NCBI GenBank assembly: GCA_003117195.1
Contig: BDSI01000086.1
Location: 62,001-126,000 of the forward strand
DNA from: Eudorina sp. 2006-703-Eu-15
Lineage: Eukaryota > Chlorophyta > Chlorophyceae > Chlamydomonadales > Volvocaceae
Direction: 5' to 3'
Length of the DNA stretch: 64,000 nt
In this document: one piece after another, positions 44,253 through 64,000 of the stretch
Numbering within the stretch: the first letter of the stretch is position 1
Layout: every line of letters begins with the position of its first letter
Program-made: the position numbers and the translations under genes
The notes under the pieces: generated by a model
Databases searched by the model: none
The model's input: the letters and a program-made list of their open reading frames with translations, nothing else
What the model was told of the DNA's origin: nothing

Positions 44253-46652
44253 ACTGGTCGGCGAGGCGGCAAAGGAGACGCTCAAGTCCGGCCAATATGC
44301 GGTTTCGAGTGGATGACCTGATCGGGCAACGCCGCGCGGGGCCGGCGGAGGTAGAGCAGGCGGAGGACGGCACGGGACGGGACGGGACGGGGCCCCGGCG
44401 GCAGCACGACGGCTGCCACGCCCCGTCGCAGGCGGGGCTGGCGGCGGCGTCTGCAGGACGGCGTGGCTGGTCGCATGCAATAGCGGCGTTCGCCGTCAGC
44501 TTAGTGTATGCGGTCCAGGAAGGCGAAGATGATAAGAAGGGTGAATGGATCAGGGAGAGCGTTCGCGGCTGAGTCCTTAAGGCTTTGAGACACGTCTCTC
44601 TTGGCGGTAGGTATTCTGGTGGCCAAGCCGCGTTGCCTGCACACTGACGGTTCGGACGTTGTCGTGCATGTGGTGACGGAAATAGAATTACGCACGCAGG
44701 TATCGCGGGTGCTGCAGTGCGTTATGGGCGAGGCGGATTAACAGGCTAGGCGGAGGTTGGGCAGGCGGCGACACAACACCGCAGGCAGGGCAGGCGGCGG
44801 CAGCGCGCAGGGACGGACGGAGGGTCCAGACGCTTGTAGGACTAGTGTCGGTGGGCGAGGTCGATGGCGTCGACCCGTATCCGGCAGAGCCGCGGCGGGG
44901 CCGGCGACAGGGACGGGGGGCCTGCCAGTGACGCGGTGACACGCCGGCAGGAGCTGCGGTGACAGCGGGGTCAGGACTTGTGGCTGCAGCGGTCGTTGCA
45001 TGTACCCTGTCTGTGCAGGAAATGGTAGCGCGTTGCATGTGGCAAATAAGGCGGTGTCCATTCATCGCGTCAGGTTTTGTTTCCTGCCGGTCTGGCAGCA
45101 GGATGGCGTATGCGGTGTGGGCTACCCGCCTAGCAGGACGGACCGGTGGCTGACTTGTGCGCTTTCCTTACGGCAGTGTTGTAAAATGTGAGGCTCGGGA
45201 CTGGAAAACACCGCGCTCTCAGTGAAGGGCTGTTGCTGGCGTGGCATGTAGCTAGGCAGGCATGGGGGTTTTCGCTGCACGCACAGCCATGGGAGATGAG
45301 TGGAAGAGTTCACTTGAGGGTTTGACGGTGGGAGCGATCCATGTGGCGGTCTTGGGACTTCAGTGCAACTAACGTCGGTCAGCTTGGTGACAGCGGCCCT
45401 GGTGTAGTGACGTCGTGTCGTATGGCGGGCGACATGCGCGGGTTGGATGGATGCCTTCCTTGCTTGAGAATGGCATCGCCTGACTGCGCGGCAAAGGCGA
45501 CTTCTGAGGGCAAGCTGGCAGGCAGGAGAAGCGAACTGGCGGACACGCGAACGCTCGAAGGCGTTTGTTTGCTGTTGTCAGAACAACTGCCGGGAAACGG
45601 TAATAATCCGTGGTCCATGGGCCTATTCGCCTCGCTCCGTCACAAGAGTATCATCAGTGCGATTGCGTGTCGTGAAGCTCCTTTAAAAGTGATAGTCGAC
45701 ACATGCTGCAGGGCAGTGGCCTGTTTGGAAGACTTGCTGCAAGCACAAATAATATTAATGAAGATTTGCGGCATTTGGTAGAGTATTGGGGAATCGCCTG
45801 CGTACATTAATGCCGTACGTTGTGGTTCCCATCGATGTCCCGTCGACATAAGTGGTAATGAAGCAGGTGCAATCTGCAAATGATCGTTATGGTGATATGC
45901 ACGAAATACTCTGAAGTTAAGACCGCTTCACATGACTGCGAGTGCACAGTAACACCAATTGCAGTGTTCGGGGATTATCTGTAAAATTGTTGATCACAGT
46001 GGTTGTGCAAAGGGCAGCCCCTGTAACCAATGACCCGCTACATTAATTGTGGTTCGGCTGTGGTGCTACCCACGGAGCCAGCATGGCCATTCGGCACGAG
46101 ACACAAGGAACAAGGTGGGCATTTCATGTTATGTGACTTATATCATGGATGTTTTGATCAGAATGCGTGCTTTGTGCGAGTGTACAAAACCACATTCAAT
46201 CCTGGAGTTGAACACATCAATGCGTGACGCTCATCGTGTACTTAGGTCTGTTCGAAGAAATGTAACATCCGAGCAATTCCAGACGCTTATCGTACAATGG
46301 TCTTGGAACACCCTCCTCGCCGCAGACCTTCCACCCGGACCAGGCACAGGCAAGTACCCTGGCGCTATGGACGCTTGGACGAAAGGCACAGCGGTGTACG
46401 GGAGGCAAGCAGGACTCGCCGGGCCTGAGCGGCCCTGGCAGACGTCGTCGCTTCCCGCAAGCGGAGGCCGATACCTGAAGGTGTGCATTCAACCACTCCC
46501 AGTAGTTGCGCACAGCAATTAACGACGAGATCGCCAGCAAAGGTTTCATAACGTTTCCTCCCCGGCGATGTCTACCTTATGCAGGCTTACTCCGTTACGG
46601 ATTTTGCGCCCTAACCCCGGTTCTTTTTCCCCGCACCTGGGCTCCCCCCCCC
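44253..46652. other. Spacer with a dispersed repeat copy
   Basis: No gene is supported. The stretch includes the inverted repeat copy at 45001-45143 and short open frames without motifs. The last few hundred bases would contain the promoter of the STPG-type gene. Confidence 0.4.
45001..45143 (-). repeat. Dispersed repeat, copy 2
   Basis: This is the reverse-complement counterpart of 23176-23323, sharing GCGATGAATGGACACC and the CTGCCAGACCGGCAGGAAAC core. Confidence 0.85.
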
Positions 46653-48042
46653 ATGCAGCCGGATTACCTTAGCCAGAACCCCAAAGGACCAGCCTACAGC
46701 TTCGGACAACGAACAGGCAAAGGTGAGCGGCTCGCGGTGTTACTTAGGACTCAAGGCGGCATCGGCAGCGGCAGCGGCATGGTCGCCTCGCATCCGGCTG
46801 GAGGGTCGCCTGGCGCACTGTGGCAGGAGGCGTCGCGGCCATGTTTCCCTCACGCAGCTCCACCCATCGTGCCCACCTACCTGCTACCGGGGACTGTGTA
46901 GGAGCCTGCTGTGGTGCCCTCCGTAACCCTCACGCGGCATTCTAGACATTTCTTTCCCCACTGCGAAGCGGATGCTCCGCGACACGGGTCTGTGCTACTG
47001 ATGGTACGTACTACTTGCCGGCCGACACCCGGGGGCAACAGCCGAAAGCCTGCCGGATTACGGAACGCCAGCTTTGCCTTGAAACACATCTGAGCGATCA
47101 AGGGCGAACTTGGATCACCGTCTGCCGTTCCGCTTCCGCCTTCCTCTCCTCCGCAGGCGACGCGCCCACCCCGGGCGTGGGCGCGTACAGCCCCAACACC
47201 AACACCTTCAACTTCCCCAAGATGCGACATTCCGTGTGGGGCCCGCCGCCGCGCGGGCGGCCGCCCTCGGCGCCCTCCCGGCCGCGGCCCGACATTGAGC
47301 TGTCGGAGGACCGACGCAAACCCAAGCCCAACAGCGCGATCCCGGGCACGACGTTCAAGGGCAAGCACTTCCCCGGCTGGCCCACGGACGGTCCGGGGCC
47401 CGCGTACCTGCCCTGCTGCGGCGGGCACTGCTGCGACATGTGCGAGAAGTACAAGGGCGTCTCGTTTGGCATCCGGTGAGCGCCCTGACCTGCACCATAG
47501 CCGCACCTCAACGGCACGTCCACCGCACCGCACCATAGCCGCACCATCTCGCCCCTCCCGGCTCACGCACCGACCCCAATACGCGAGGCCGGCGCGGACC
47601 AGCGGCCGCTACACCCACCCCAACGGGAAGGAGCGGCATACAACACATCCTCAATGCGATAGGTGGACGCAGGTTAAGGTCGAACACCTTTCGGCGGGTG
47701 ATGGGAACCGCCGGTTGGGGGACTTCCTGGCTGCCTGGATGGCTATCCGGAAGAGACTTCCTGTGGGGTTTGCCGCACTCGGGACTCAAAGGCCCACTCC
47801 AGGGGGGCTGCAGGGCCTCGGACCGCCAGACTGACCGCGCCGTATGTGTACGGCACCCCATGTGACGCGCTAGGCACCACATACACAAGGAGCCCCCGAC
47901 GCCCGCCCCCGGGTACTACAAGGTGGCGGAGAGCACGCTGGGCGCAGCGGCGGCGGGCCACAGCGCGGAGTACGACGGCACGGTGTACTACCATAAACCG
48001 GGGCGGAGAGACCACGCCTACGCCAACGGCCTGCGGCCTTGA
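46653..48042 (+). CDS. STPG/SHIPPO-repeat (ODF3-like) axonemal protein
   Basis: Exon 1, 46653-46722, encodes MQPDYLSQNPKGPAYSFGQR and TGK, containing the GPAYSFG core of sperm-tail PG-rich (STPG/SHIPPO) repeats. Exon 2, 47157-47475, joins in phase. It carries PTPGVGAYSP, PNSAIPGTTF and DGPGPAYLP, then a Cys-rich CCGGHCCDMCEKYKGVSFGI. A last coding stretch, about 47893-48042, has PPTPAPGYYKVAE and ends at TGA. Its 5' splice boundary is not resolved in phase, so one small exon may be missing. These proteins bind or line microtubules of cilia, which fits a flagellate alga. The total is about 180 residues, short for the family but with the expected spaced P-G-P-x-Y units. Confidence 0.7.
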
Positions 48043-49015
48043 CCGCTGCCGTACACGTGTCGCGCGAGCTTCACGTAAATGCACACAAACGCACGCACAT
48101 GCTGGGGGGCCGGCTGGACATACGTACACATAGGGGGTCCGCAGGACAAAGGGGAGTTCCTTCGGGCTTCAGCGCAGTTCCTTCCAGCGCACTCCCTGGG
48201 GAACTCGTCACTCGGAGAGGCCGCGGGACGCCTAGCATCTCCTCATGATTCCCATTCATAAGTTGTTGAGACGGCGCGACGGTTGCACGGTGGACCGCGT
48301 GGGTGGTCTCGCTCTAGGTCGCTGCAGGCGGAGCCGCGCCGCGCGGCGCGCAGCCTGCGCAGCGCCGGGACTTCAGATCTGGACCCAAGCACCCTTTGGT
48401 TGCAGAGGGCGGAGGGGATCAGAGACAAGCCGCCGGCGTGGTGTGGATCCCTTGCACCCGTCTTGAGAGAGGGCGCACCGCCGCGCCGCCGTCTGGCGCA
48501 CGCGCCTGCGCTTTTGGGGCGGGAACGGACGTCACGGCCTGCGCAACACTTCTTAGGGCAGTTGTGCGTCTCATCGGTATCAGTAGGTTTCCGGGGTGCA
48601 TCCTTTCGCACCCGAGGTCTGTCCATTCTCATGCTGGTGCTGATGCTAGTGCTGGTGCTGGTGCTGGTGCTGGTGCTGGTGCTGGTACTGGTGGCAGTGC
48701 TGGTGCTGGTGGCAGTGCGGGGAGGGGAGGGTATTAGTTTCAACAGCCATCCGTGGCGTGGATAAGATATTAGAGCCAGCAGCGCTTTGGATGAGAAACG
48801 GCGCTGAAGGCGCAGAGCGAACTCGTGAAGTTCACAATCGGCAGGGTGGGTGTGGCTTCTGGGCAGGGATTTTATACGTGACCTTGCACGCGTGGCCGGC
48901 GCCGGATCGGGCTGGGTGGGCATTTCTCCGCCCGTGCGGTATGTTACATAAGATGCATGAGAATATGCGACATATGACCACATATCTATCGAACTGTATG
49001 AGTGCCATGGACACA
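48043..49015. other. Spacer with TGGTGC hexanucleotide repeat
   Basis: A run of (TGGTGC)n at about 48632-48715 creates Ser/Thr or Val/Leu repeats in spurious frames. No gene is supported on either strand. Confidence 0.5.
48632..48715 (+). repeat. TGGTGC hexanucleotide repeat
   Basis: About a dozen slightly variable GCTGGT/TGGTGC units lie in tandem. Confidence 0.9.
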
Positions 49016-49570
49016 TTACGGATATTGTTTGTGCTTTGTTCGACGCGCTAGCGGGGGTTGCACGGTGTGTTTAGGAAAGGAACCCGCCCCACGTTTGTTT
49101 GTGTGTACGGCATCGATGCTACCGTTTCCCGGGGCTGCCGCTGCCGCTGCTGGGGTCTTGGCTCCGATGGCGCCACTGTCTGCCCGTGGTTGACTTGCCG
49201 CGGGTGCTGCTGCTGCGGGTGCTGCTGCTGCGGGTGCTGCTGCTGCGGGTGCTGCTGCTGCTGTTACGATATTGGCACGCCGCGGTAGGGCTTGCCGCTG
49301 CTGTATCGGTCTGTTGCTGAGGCCGCTGTTCCTGCTGCTGTATGGGCCGCTGTTGGTTTGATTTGCTGCCCTATATATGGGCCGCTGCTGCTGGTGCTGC
49401 TGATAGGGCCGCTGCTGCTGGTGCTGCTTCTTTATGGGCTGCTGTTGCTGCTGCTGCTGCTGCTTGGGCCGCTGATGGTGCCGCTGCTGGGGTTGCGGCT
49501 GCTCGTGGTGTCGTTGCTGCTGGATTGCTTTACCCTTGCGCTTGCTAGTAGAGCGATTCGCCCAGAACAT
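49016..49570 (-). CDS. Possible Gln/Ala-rich protein
   Basis: This is an open frame of 184 codons. It starts MFWANRSTSKRKGKAIQQQR, runs through Gln/His-rich repeats, then an Ala-Pro repeat (AAAAPAAAAP) and a basic C-terminus. The composition follows CTG and GGGTGCTGCTGCT microsatellites on the other strand (about 49190-49490), so it may be a repeat artefact. The non-repetitive ends, and an upstream minus-strand frame at 49633-50064 with CRQC, leave open a real gene. I do not recognise a family. Confidence 0.25.
   Translation of the reverse strand: MFWANRSTSKRKGKAIQQQRHHEQPQPQQRHHQRPKQQQQQQQQPIKKQHQQQRPYQQHQQQRPIYRAANQTNSGPYSSRNSGLSNRPIQQRQALPRRANIVTAAAAPAAAAPAAAAPAAAAPAASQPRADSGAIGAKTPAAAAAAPGNGSIDAVHTNKRGAGSFPKHTVQPPLARRTKHKQYP
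49198..49262 (+). repeat. GGGTGCTGCTGCT tandem repeat
   Basis: Four near-identical 15-base GGGTGCTGCTGCTGC units lie in tandem and are followed further on by CTG-rich sequence to about 49490. Confidence 0.9.
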
Positions 49571-50064
49571 CTGTGCCAGCGCTGCGGGCAGGTACTCGTC
49601 CCGCGGTCATCTCTTGCATGTGGCATACTGTATCATATGTGATACAGTACATATGACTGCACAATCTGCGCTGCGCGCGTGGTGCGTTGGCGGTGGAGCG
49701 GGCGGGCTAACACAGACATTAACAGTCGCGGTGGACGTACACACGGCACGCACTGCGCTCCACCGGGCGTTGGTTTCGGGGCCACGTACGACCACATGCA
49801 CGTGCCGCGGCGGCGTTCCGCGGCGTCGGCAGCTCGGTTCCGTATTTGCAGGTCGTGAGGGTGCTGCGCACGCTCCCGAATGATGTCAGGACATGCAGAG
49901 ATCGGTCGCAGCTGGCGGTGGGGCATTCGGTTCTGCAGGTACCCTTGGGTGAGGTTGCACTGCCGGCAGAGGACGCGGTTGCGGCCGCGGGTTATTCTTT
50001 CGTTGGCGGAACTGTGAACGTGCGGATGCGACTCCACCAGTAGAGCTGAAGACGACAGTGTCAC

Positions 50065-51633
50065 TAGTTGGTGTGGGGGCAGGGGGGACGTGGGGGATGC
50101 TGTGGGTAGGCTGACCTAGGCAGAGTGGCGGATGGGCGAGAGTGGAGAGTGGCTCTGTGTGCCGTACCGGGTCAACTGCGTCGACCGCGCCGCACTACTG
50201 CAAACATTCCCGCGCGGCAAGGCGGCGGAAGTCGTGTATCCGGGGTTTTGATCGACTGACGTGGGCTAATAACCAGGCATATATGCCGTACCGCCGAATC
50301 GTGGGTGGCGTTTTCGTCACTCGTCGGAGTGCTTCGCCGGCCTCGTTGCCCTGCGACTTGACACATGTTCATATCCCTGTGATTACATACATTTCTGAAC
50401 GTTTTAAGTTGTCGAAGGTTATTTACTCCCACAGCTTTTCAAGTCCCGTGGACATCACGCCGGTTGGAAACAGACAACGTGTGACAATGGGTGAAGAGGA
50501 GTCCAGCGGGGAGGAGCCATGTCGATCTGCGTAGATCGTTACACGTTGCTTTGTATGTCGTAAGGAGCTCCGAAAGCATGATCAGTCGCAAACCGCAAAT
50601 CCGAAACAAGCTGTCGTGTGATAAACTTGCCCGGCGGCAATGCGTTCGCGCAAGGCGCGCGCCCTTGCTGTGCATCGACGCCTGCGGCGAAGTCGTCAGC
50701 GTAATCAGAATGACACCCGCGCATACTGCGATCGAATGCCGTCACCTCGGCCTCTGGCGGGATCACCCAGGTAGGTCCCCCATCCAATTCCGCATCGGCG
50801 CAGACCCGCGAAACAGGCACACTCCGTGTCGCCGCGAGTACGACAAAGCGTGGCACAGAACAGCCCAGACGGGCCTCCCAAGTCAGCCACGCGGCACTAC
50901 CACGCGTCGTACTGCACGACAGCAGAGGACAAAATTGCCACACGGAAGCTGCCGCGGACCCGAGGAAGGCCCCCAGTTGATTGCCGAGACAGGCGGGCCC
51001 TATCCCAACGACCCATCCGTCGCCCAGCGGTTCGCGCCATGACGCCCGCCAGCCGTCCAGAACGCTTCGCTCCACTCACCGCACTCAACTCTCTCAAGAA
51101 ATATCTGCGCTCTGTCCCGCCCTGCCCTTTCGAAAGGGCGAAAGGTGTCATCTTTTCACGAGAACAGTCAACCCAGGCGGGGCGGGCCTCCGGGCCTTAC
51201 CCGCGCTGGGTTACACCTGGTGTGCTCCGCGTGGCGCTGATCGCCTCCTGCGCCTCCTCTTCTTCGGGTTTGACGAATCCCAAGGACGCTAGAATGTTGC
51301 CCTTGCGTCTGGGTGCAACACGACCACCCTTAACGCACACTTTCTCCCGCGGGTTGCAATTCTAAGCACACTTTCTCCCGTCAGCTGTCCTCCTCCTCCT
51401 TATCCCGTCCTCCGCGTCGCGGTCCAGTCAACGAAACCCTGCCTAGTTGCGTACTGCTCCGTTTTGAGCCCTCCAGGGACGGGGTCGGTCCGGCACTTCA
51501 GCGATACGGCACGGCAGATCGGCGGAGGCGTCCACCGCCAGAGCATGCGGCCGCCCCCAGCGCCCCTCAGTAGTCCTTTGAGTCAGCCCCCTGAAGGCCA
51601 CCCAGCGCCCCCATCCGGTGTCCGTCACTTCCC
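50065..51633. other. Spacer and CPN20 3' flank
   Basis: I find no defensible gene here; open frames on both strands lack motifs. A minus-strand TGTAA at 51215-51211 lies about 420 bases beyond the CPN20 stop codon. It is the best candidate for that gene's polyadenylation signal. Confidence 0.4.
51211..51215 (-). terminator. Candidate TGTAA polyadenylation signal for CPN20
   Basis: TGTAA on the minus strand is the first found downstream of the stop at 51634. The implied 3' untranslated region of about 420 bases is normal for volvocine genes. Confidence 0.35.
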
Positions 51634-54505
51634 TTACGCCAGCTGCGCCAGGACGTCGCTCTCCCGAACCACAATGTACTGCTCGCCGTCCTCCTGTTAA
51701 AACAAGAGAGAGAGAGAGAGACCAGTCAGGAAAGATATGTCGGCGCAACGGCAAAACAGGCAGATGGCAGGCAGAAAGATGGCAGCAACAGCCGGCCTGT
51801 GGCCCTGCCGTCAACACACGGCCTACGATTCCCACCCGATCCGATCCGCATTGCCACCGGGCGCATCGCCATCCCGGGTGTCCCCTCGCAATCACCTACC
51901 AGCGGTAGCAACCGCCTCGACCAGCCCTCTCAAAACAGCATCGGCCCCCGCCCGACGACCCACGGGTCACCTCACCTCGAACTCCGTCCCGGAGTACTTG
52001 GAGTACATGACGGTGGAGCCAACCTCCACATTGGGCTTCACCAGCGACTTGGTCTCCTCGTCCTCGCGGCCCTCACCCACGGCAATGACCTGACCGCCGC
52101 ACCAGCAAGGGCACACGGCGCAATGCACTTAGCACATAGCAGATTCCCTGGTAAGCACCAACAGCAGCTCGCGGAATCCCTGGTAGCAACCCATTATCCC
52201 TTGTGAGGTCCGATGGTAAACTGACTCATTCATGTGAACCCTCGATGTCACTTGCAATCCGTCGCAATTTCGCAGTGTCATTCCGCAACCAGATGAAGTG
52301 CATCCCTCGGTGGGCCTCCTGTCCGCCCCTCGCCACAGGGCCCCTCCCGGCGGTGGCGCCTCACCGTGCCGAAGGTGGGCTTCTCAGCCGACTCCGTGGC
52401 CAGCAGGACGCCGCCCGCCGTCTTGTCCTCGGCCTTGGCGCCCTGCGAATGGGAAGGCAAGCGGGGAGGCGGGGCATGTGATATTGTGTGTGTGTGTGTG
52501 TGTGTGTGAAAGAAAGAGTCATCCAAGGAAGGTCAAGGAAGGTCATGGCGGAAGCAATCCCGGGGCCACACAACGCCGGCATACCCACGACGCGGCACTA
52601 CAGAACTTTGGTTTCCCCGAAAATACTGAGGAGTGTAGTTGTGAAGATTAGTTGCGGAGTCGAGGAGAGGAACATGGGAGGGCAGCCGAGGTTCAACATC
52701 AATCCTTGCCACAGCCGTCCGCTGCACTCCTTCCCCACACGCCCCTGCCGCCCACCTTGATGATGATGCGGTCCATGAGCGGCTTCATCTCCGCCACCTT
52801 GCCGCTCGCCGGCAGCACACCGATCACATCCTCCTCCTGCGCTCGGTGAGCCACGGAGACGACACATCCAGGCAGGGACCCGCTCAGAATACGGCACACC
52901 AGGACATGGCACAACGGAGCCACAATACGTTTGCAACGGGATTTGGCTCGACCGAATTCTGGATGGAACATACATAATCGTCCTGCGCCTCTTCATCATT
53001 TCGCAGTTTGTTGGGTGTGACGGGCGGTTCACCAAGCACGCCAACCACCTCCCGCACAACCCTATCCGCGAGGCAAAACGGTCGTCGGCAACGGGAAGGT
53101 GGAAGGTGGGGACGAACCTCTCTCGAGCGCAGCTGACATCGGCCGGGTCCGTCTGTCTGTCCTCGAAGGACGGAATCCGTCCGGCAGTGCAACGACGGGG
53201 GCCCTGAACGCCCGTTGCGGTCACCTCGGGACCCCACCCTTCCGGGACGCGAAGTTGAGCAAGTTGAGTTGCGATCAGTCCTCGACTGTTCTCACCGTTG
53301 TACCACTATAGTTGAACGACTAGCTGGTCGGATCCGCACGCAGCAACCTGGACCCGGTTTGCAACCCTGTGGCTCAATACCCATGGGTTGATGCGGTCCA
53401 GCTCCTCGATTGCTCTCTAAATCCTCCGCCGCTGCGCCCTATCCCTTCCCCACACAGACCGAGTCGCTCCTCTGGCGCTCCGCCCATCCCAACCCCACAC
53501 CACCCGCCCCGTCCCCCGATCTGTCAATATCGAGCCTTACAGACGTTGCTGCGCAAATCGCCCAAATCCGTTCCAGACCAGGTCCTTGTATCCGAACGTA
53601 TCCCCGGCCGCCCACCAACGCGTTTGGGACGCAACCCCTCCCAAGGATAGCACCCAGAACTTCGCCGCTCGCTTGTGATCCCTACCGCACCTTCAGCAGG
53701 ACGTGCTCCTCGCCAGCAACCTCCAGCTCCGAGCCGGCGTACTTGGAGTAGATGACCTTGTCCGTCAGCTGCGGGACGGACGGTCAAGGCATGTGCAGCA
53801 TGTGAGGCGGCTGTTTGATAGTGTTCTTGCAACCGCAGTCACAGGCATTGCGGACAGTGTGCGAGCAATGTGCATGGCAGCTTTGATGAGAGGTGCTGCA
53901 AAGCGGGGAAGTCACGAGCCGCCCAAGGAGGGCCCCGGTCAACCAACGGTACACCACGACACCTGGTTCAAGCGCGATTTCAAGTGGAGTATTTCACAGC
54001 GTGGTTGGTTCACTAAAGGATACTGGGCGTTCGCAGCCGTGAAGGCGCTGTCGCAGAAGTAATCGTGTATCGAGACACCGGGGATGCCATCCCGGCGACG
54101 AGATTTGACAACCATCCGATTGTTGATTAGCCATTATGCAATTACCTTGACGGCTTTAGCGTCACCCAGAGCAACCACGGCGCCAGCCGTTGGCTTGTTG
54201 CGAACCGACGCCGGCAGCAACACGCCACCGACGCTCTTCGCCTCCTCCTTATCCACCTTGACCAGAACACGATCGCCGAGTGGCTTCACAGCCTTGAACT
54301 GCGGTCGCATGGCGGGGATAGGGTATTTTTCCATGTGCGCGTCTAGAACCAACGAGTATGCTCGACCGTAAGTACACCGGCACTAATGAATTTGCACTGG
54401 AAATGCATCACGCACCTGCTTCGGCAGAGCGGTTGCTGCACAAACCACAAGGCGGCCGCGGCTAGCCGAGGACAGAACAGCAGGACGAGTCATTTGGGCC
54501 GCCAT
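51634..54505 (-). CDS. CPN20: Plastid co-chaperonin CPN20 (double Cpn10 domain)
   Basis: This is the co-chaperonin that caps plastid chaperonin 60 for folding of Rubisco and other stromal proteins. Seven exons, all phase 0: 54505-54416, 54298-54146, 53768-53691, 52836-52756, 52442-52365, 52089-51976, 51693-51634. They give about 216 residues. Residues 1-25 look like a chloroplast transit peptide (MAAQMTRPAVLSSASRGRLV). Domain 1 begins at PLGDRVLVKVDKEEAKSVGG and ends at IYSKYAGSELE. Domain 2 begins at MDRIIIK, with AEDKTAGGVLLATESAEKPT, and ends IVVRESDVLAQLA. Both domains retain the GGVLLP or GGVLLA mobile-loop region and the YSKY(A/S)G signature. Duplicated Cpn10 domains are typical of plastid CPN20/CPN23; which paralogue this is cannot be told by eye. 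The gene is divergent from the PRP22 gene, with starts 443 bases apart. Confidence 0.93.
52485..52508 (+). repeat. GT dinucleotide repeat in CPN20 intron
   Basis: A short (TG)n run lies in the intron between CPN20 exons 4 and 5, near that intron's 3' (acceptor) end. Confidence 0.9.
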
Positions 54506-54948
54506 CTTCACTGCACGATGGTGCGCAAACGCAAGCCACTGGTTGCCTAGAAGAACGGCGACTGTGTGATCAGCACTGTGAGTCACTTGGTGCTGCGAAC
54601 GCACTTAAGCATTTCCAGACTGCAAATTTCCAGAACCCAGCAGCATAAGGCCCGTGGGCCGAGCACAAGCCGAGCCCCGGCCTTTACCCTCCTGAACGCA
54701 ATGTAATGATTTTCCTACAAGCATGAAGTGCAATTTGCTTTACAACTACAGTACGCAGTGCCTGGGGATCATAGCACAAAACAAACCATTATTAATACCA
54801 AGTGAGAGCACCATCGCCCCGCCGACAGCCCTCAAGCGCTTCTACTATAGCGCTGGAAGGAGCTAAGGCGGGGTAGCGACTTTTTTAGGGCTGGTGAACG
54901 CCACTACAGTATCATCCTTTTCATACATTTGGACACCGTGACGGAACG
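54506..54948. promoter_or_regulatory. Divergent promoter region between CPN20 and PRP22
   Basis: The start codons of the two genes face away from each other across 443 bases that contain no open frame of note. Both 5' untranslated regions and both promoters must fit here, so shared control is possible. I see no clear TATA box. Confidence 0.6.
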
Positions 54949-63998
<9,050 letters not shown>

Positions 63999-64000
63999 TG

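Noticed and set aside
48243..49016. Minus-strand 257-codon frame with (ST)n
   Set aside because: Its repeat portion is the TGGTGC microsatellite. The remainder has no motif or splice support.
50539..51075. Minus-strand 178-codon frame
   Set aside because: The composition is mixed, but there is no recognisable motif, no flanking signal, and the opposite strand is equally open. Not enough to call a gene.

Overview
This window reads as nuclear DNA of a volvocine green alga (Chlamydomonas, Gonium or Volvox group). The signs are very GC-rich coding exons, many short introns with GT..AG ends, dense micro- and minisatellites inside introns, Ala/Gly/Pro homopolymer-rich proteins, and a TGTAA polyadenylation signal after at least one gene. 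Nothing looks prokaryotic. The genus is an inference; no marker gene settles it.

Layout. (1) 1-4330: a block bounded by 64-bp inverted repeats. It holds a small unknown gene (+) and a 5'-truncated, frame-disturbed tail of a calcium-dependent protein kinase or other EF-hand protein (-). (2) 5111-20002: one MLO-family seven-transmembrane gene (+) of at least 17 exons. I could trace it exon by exon, and it has a roughly 1,950-residue low-complexity insertion in the third intracellular loop. (3) 20003-25227: no convincing gene; repeats and an AT-rich stretch. (4) 25228-29942: Pro-rich coding exons, an array of about ten different small hairpins, then a multi-exon gene whose protein carries tandem SUMO-site motifs and a SUMO-interacting-like tail. 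That gene is interrupted by a frame-breaking TGCC tetranucleotide array. (5) 30514-31816: a decayed IS630/Tc1-mariner-type DDE transposase (-). (6) 31980-33240: an AT-rich hairpin island with a telomere-like patch, followed by a 43-bp hairpin minisatellite. (7) 34379-36545: a probable single-pass membrane protein with a Ser/Pro/Ala-rich tail. (8) 36546-46600: mostly repeats (an 0.95-kb tandem duplication, dispersed direct and inverted copies) and coiled-coil exon fragments. (9) 46653-48042: an STPG/SHIPPO-type axonemal protein. (10) 51634-54505: a plastid double-domain Cpn10 co-chaperonin (-). It is divergent from (11) 54949 to the window end, the PRP22/DHX8 spliceosomal DEAH helicase (+), which runs off the right edge.

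The well-supported genes (MLO, CPN20, PRP22, STPG) are independent housekeeping or ciliary/membrane genes, not one pathway. Only CPN20 and PRP22 share an obvious regulatory region, a 443-bp divergent promoter. Exon boundaries come from GT/AG sites plus reading-frame continuity and recognised family motifs. They were read by eye, without alignment software.
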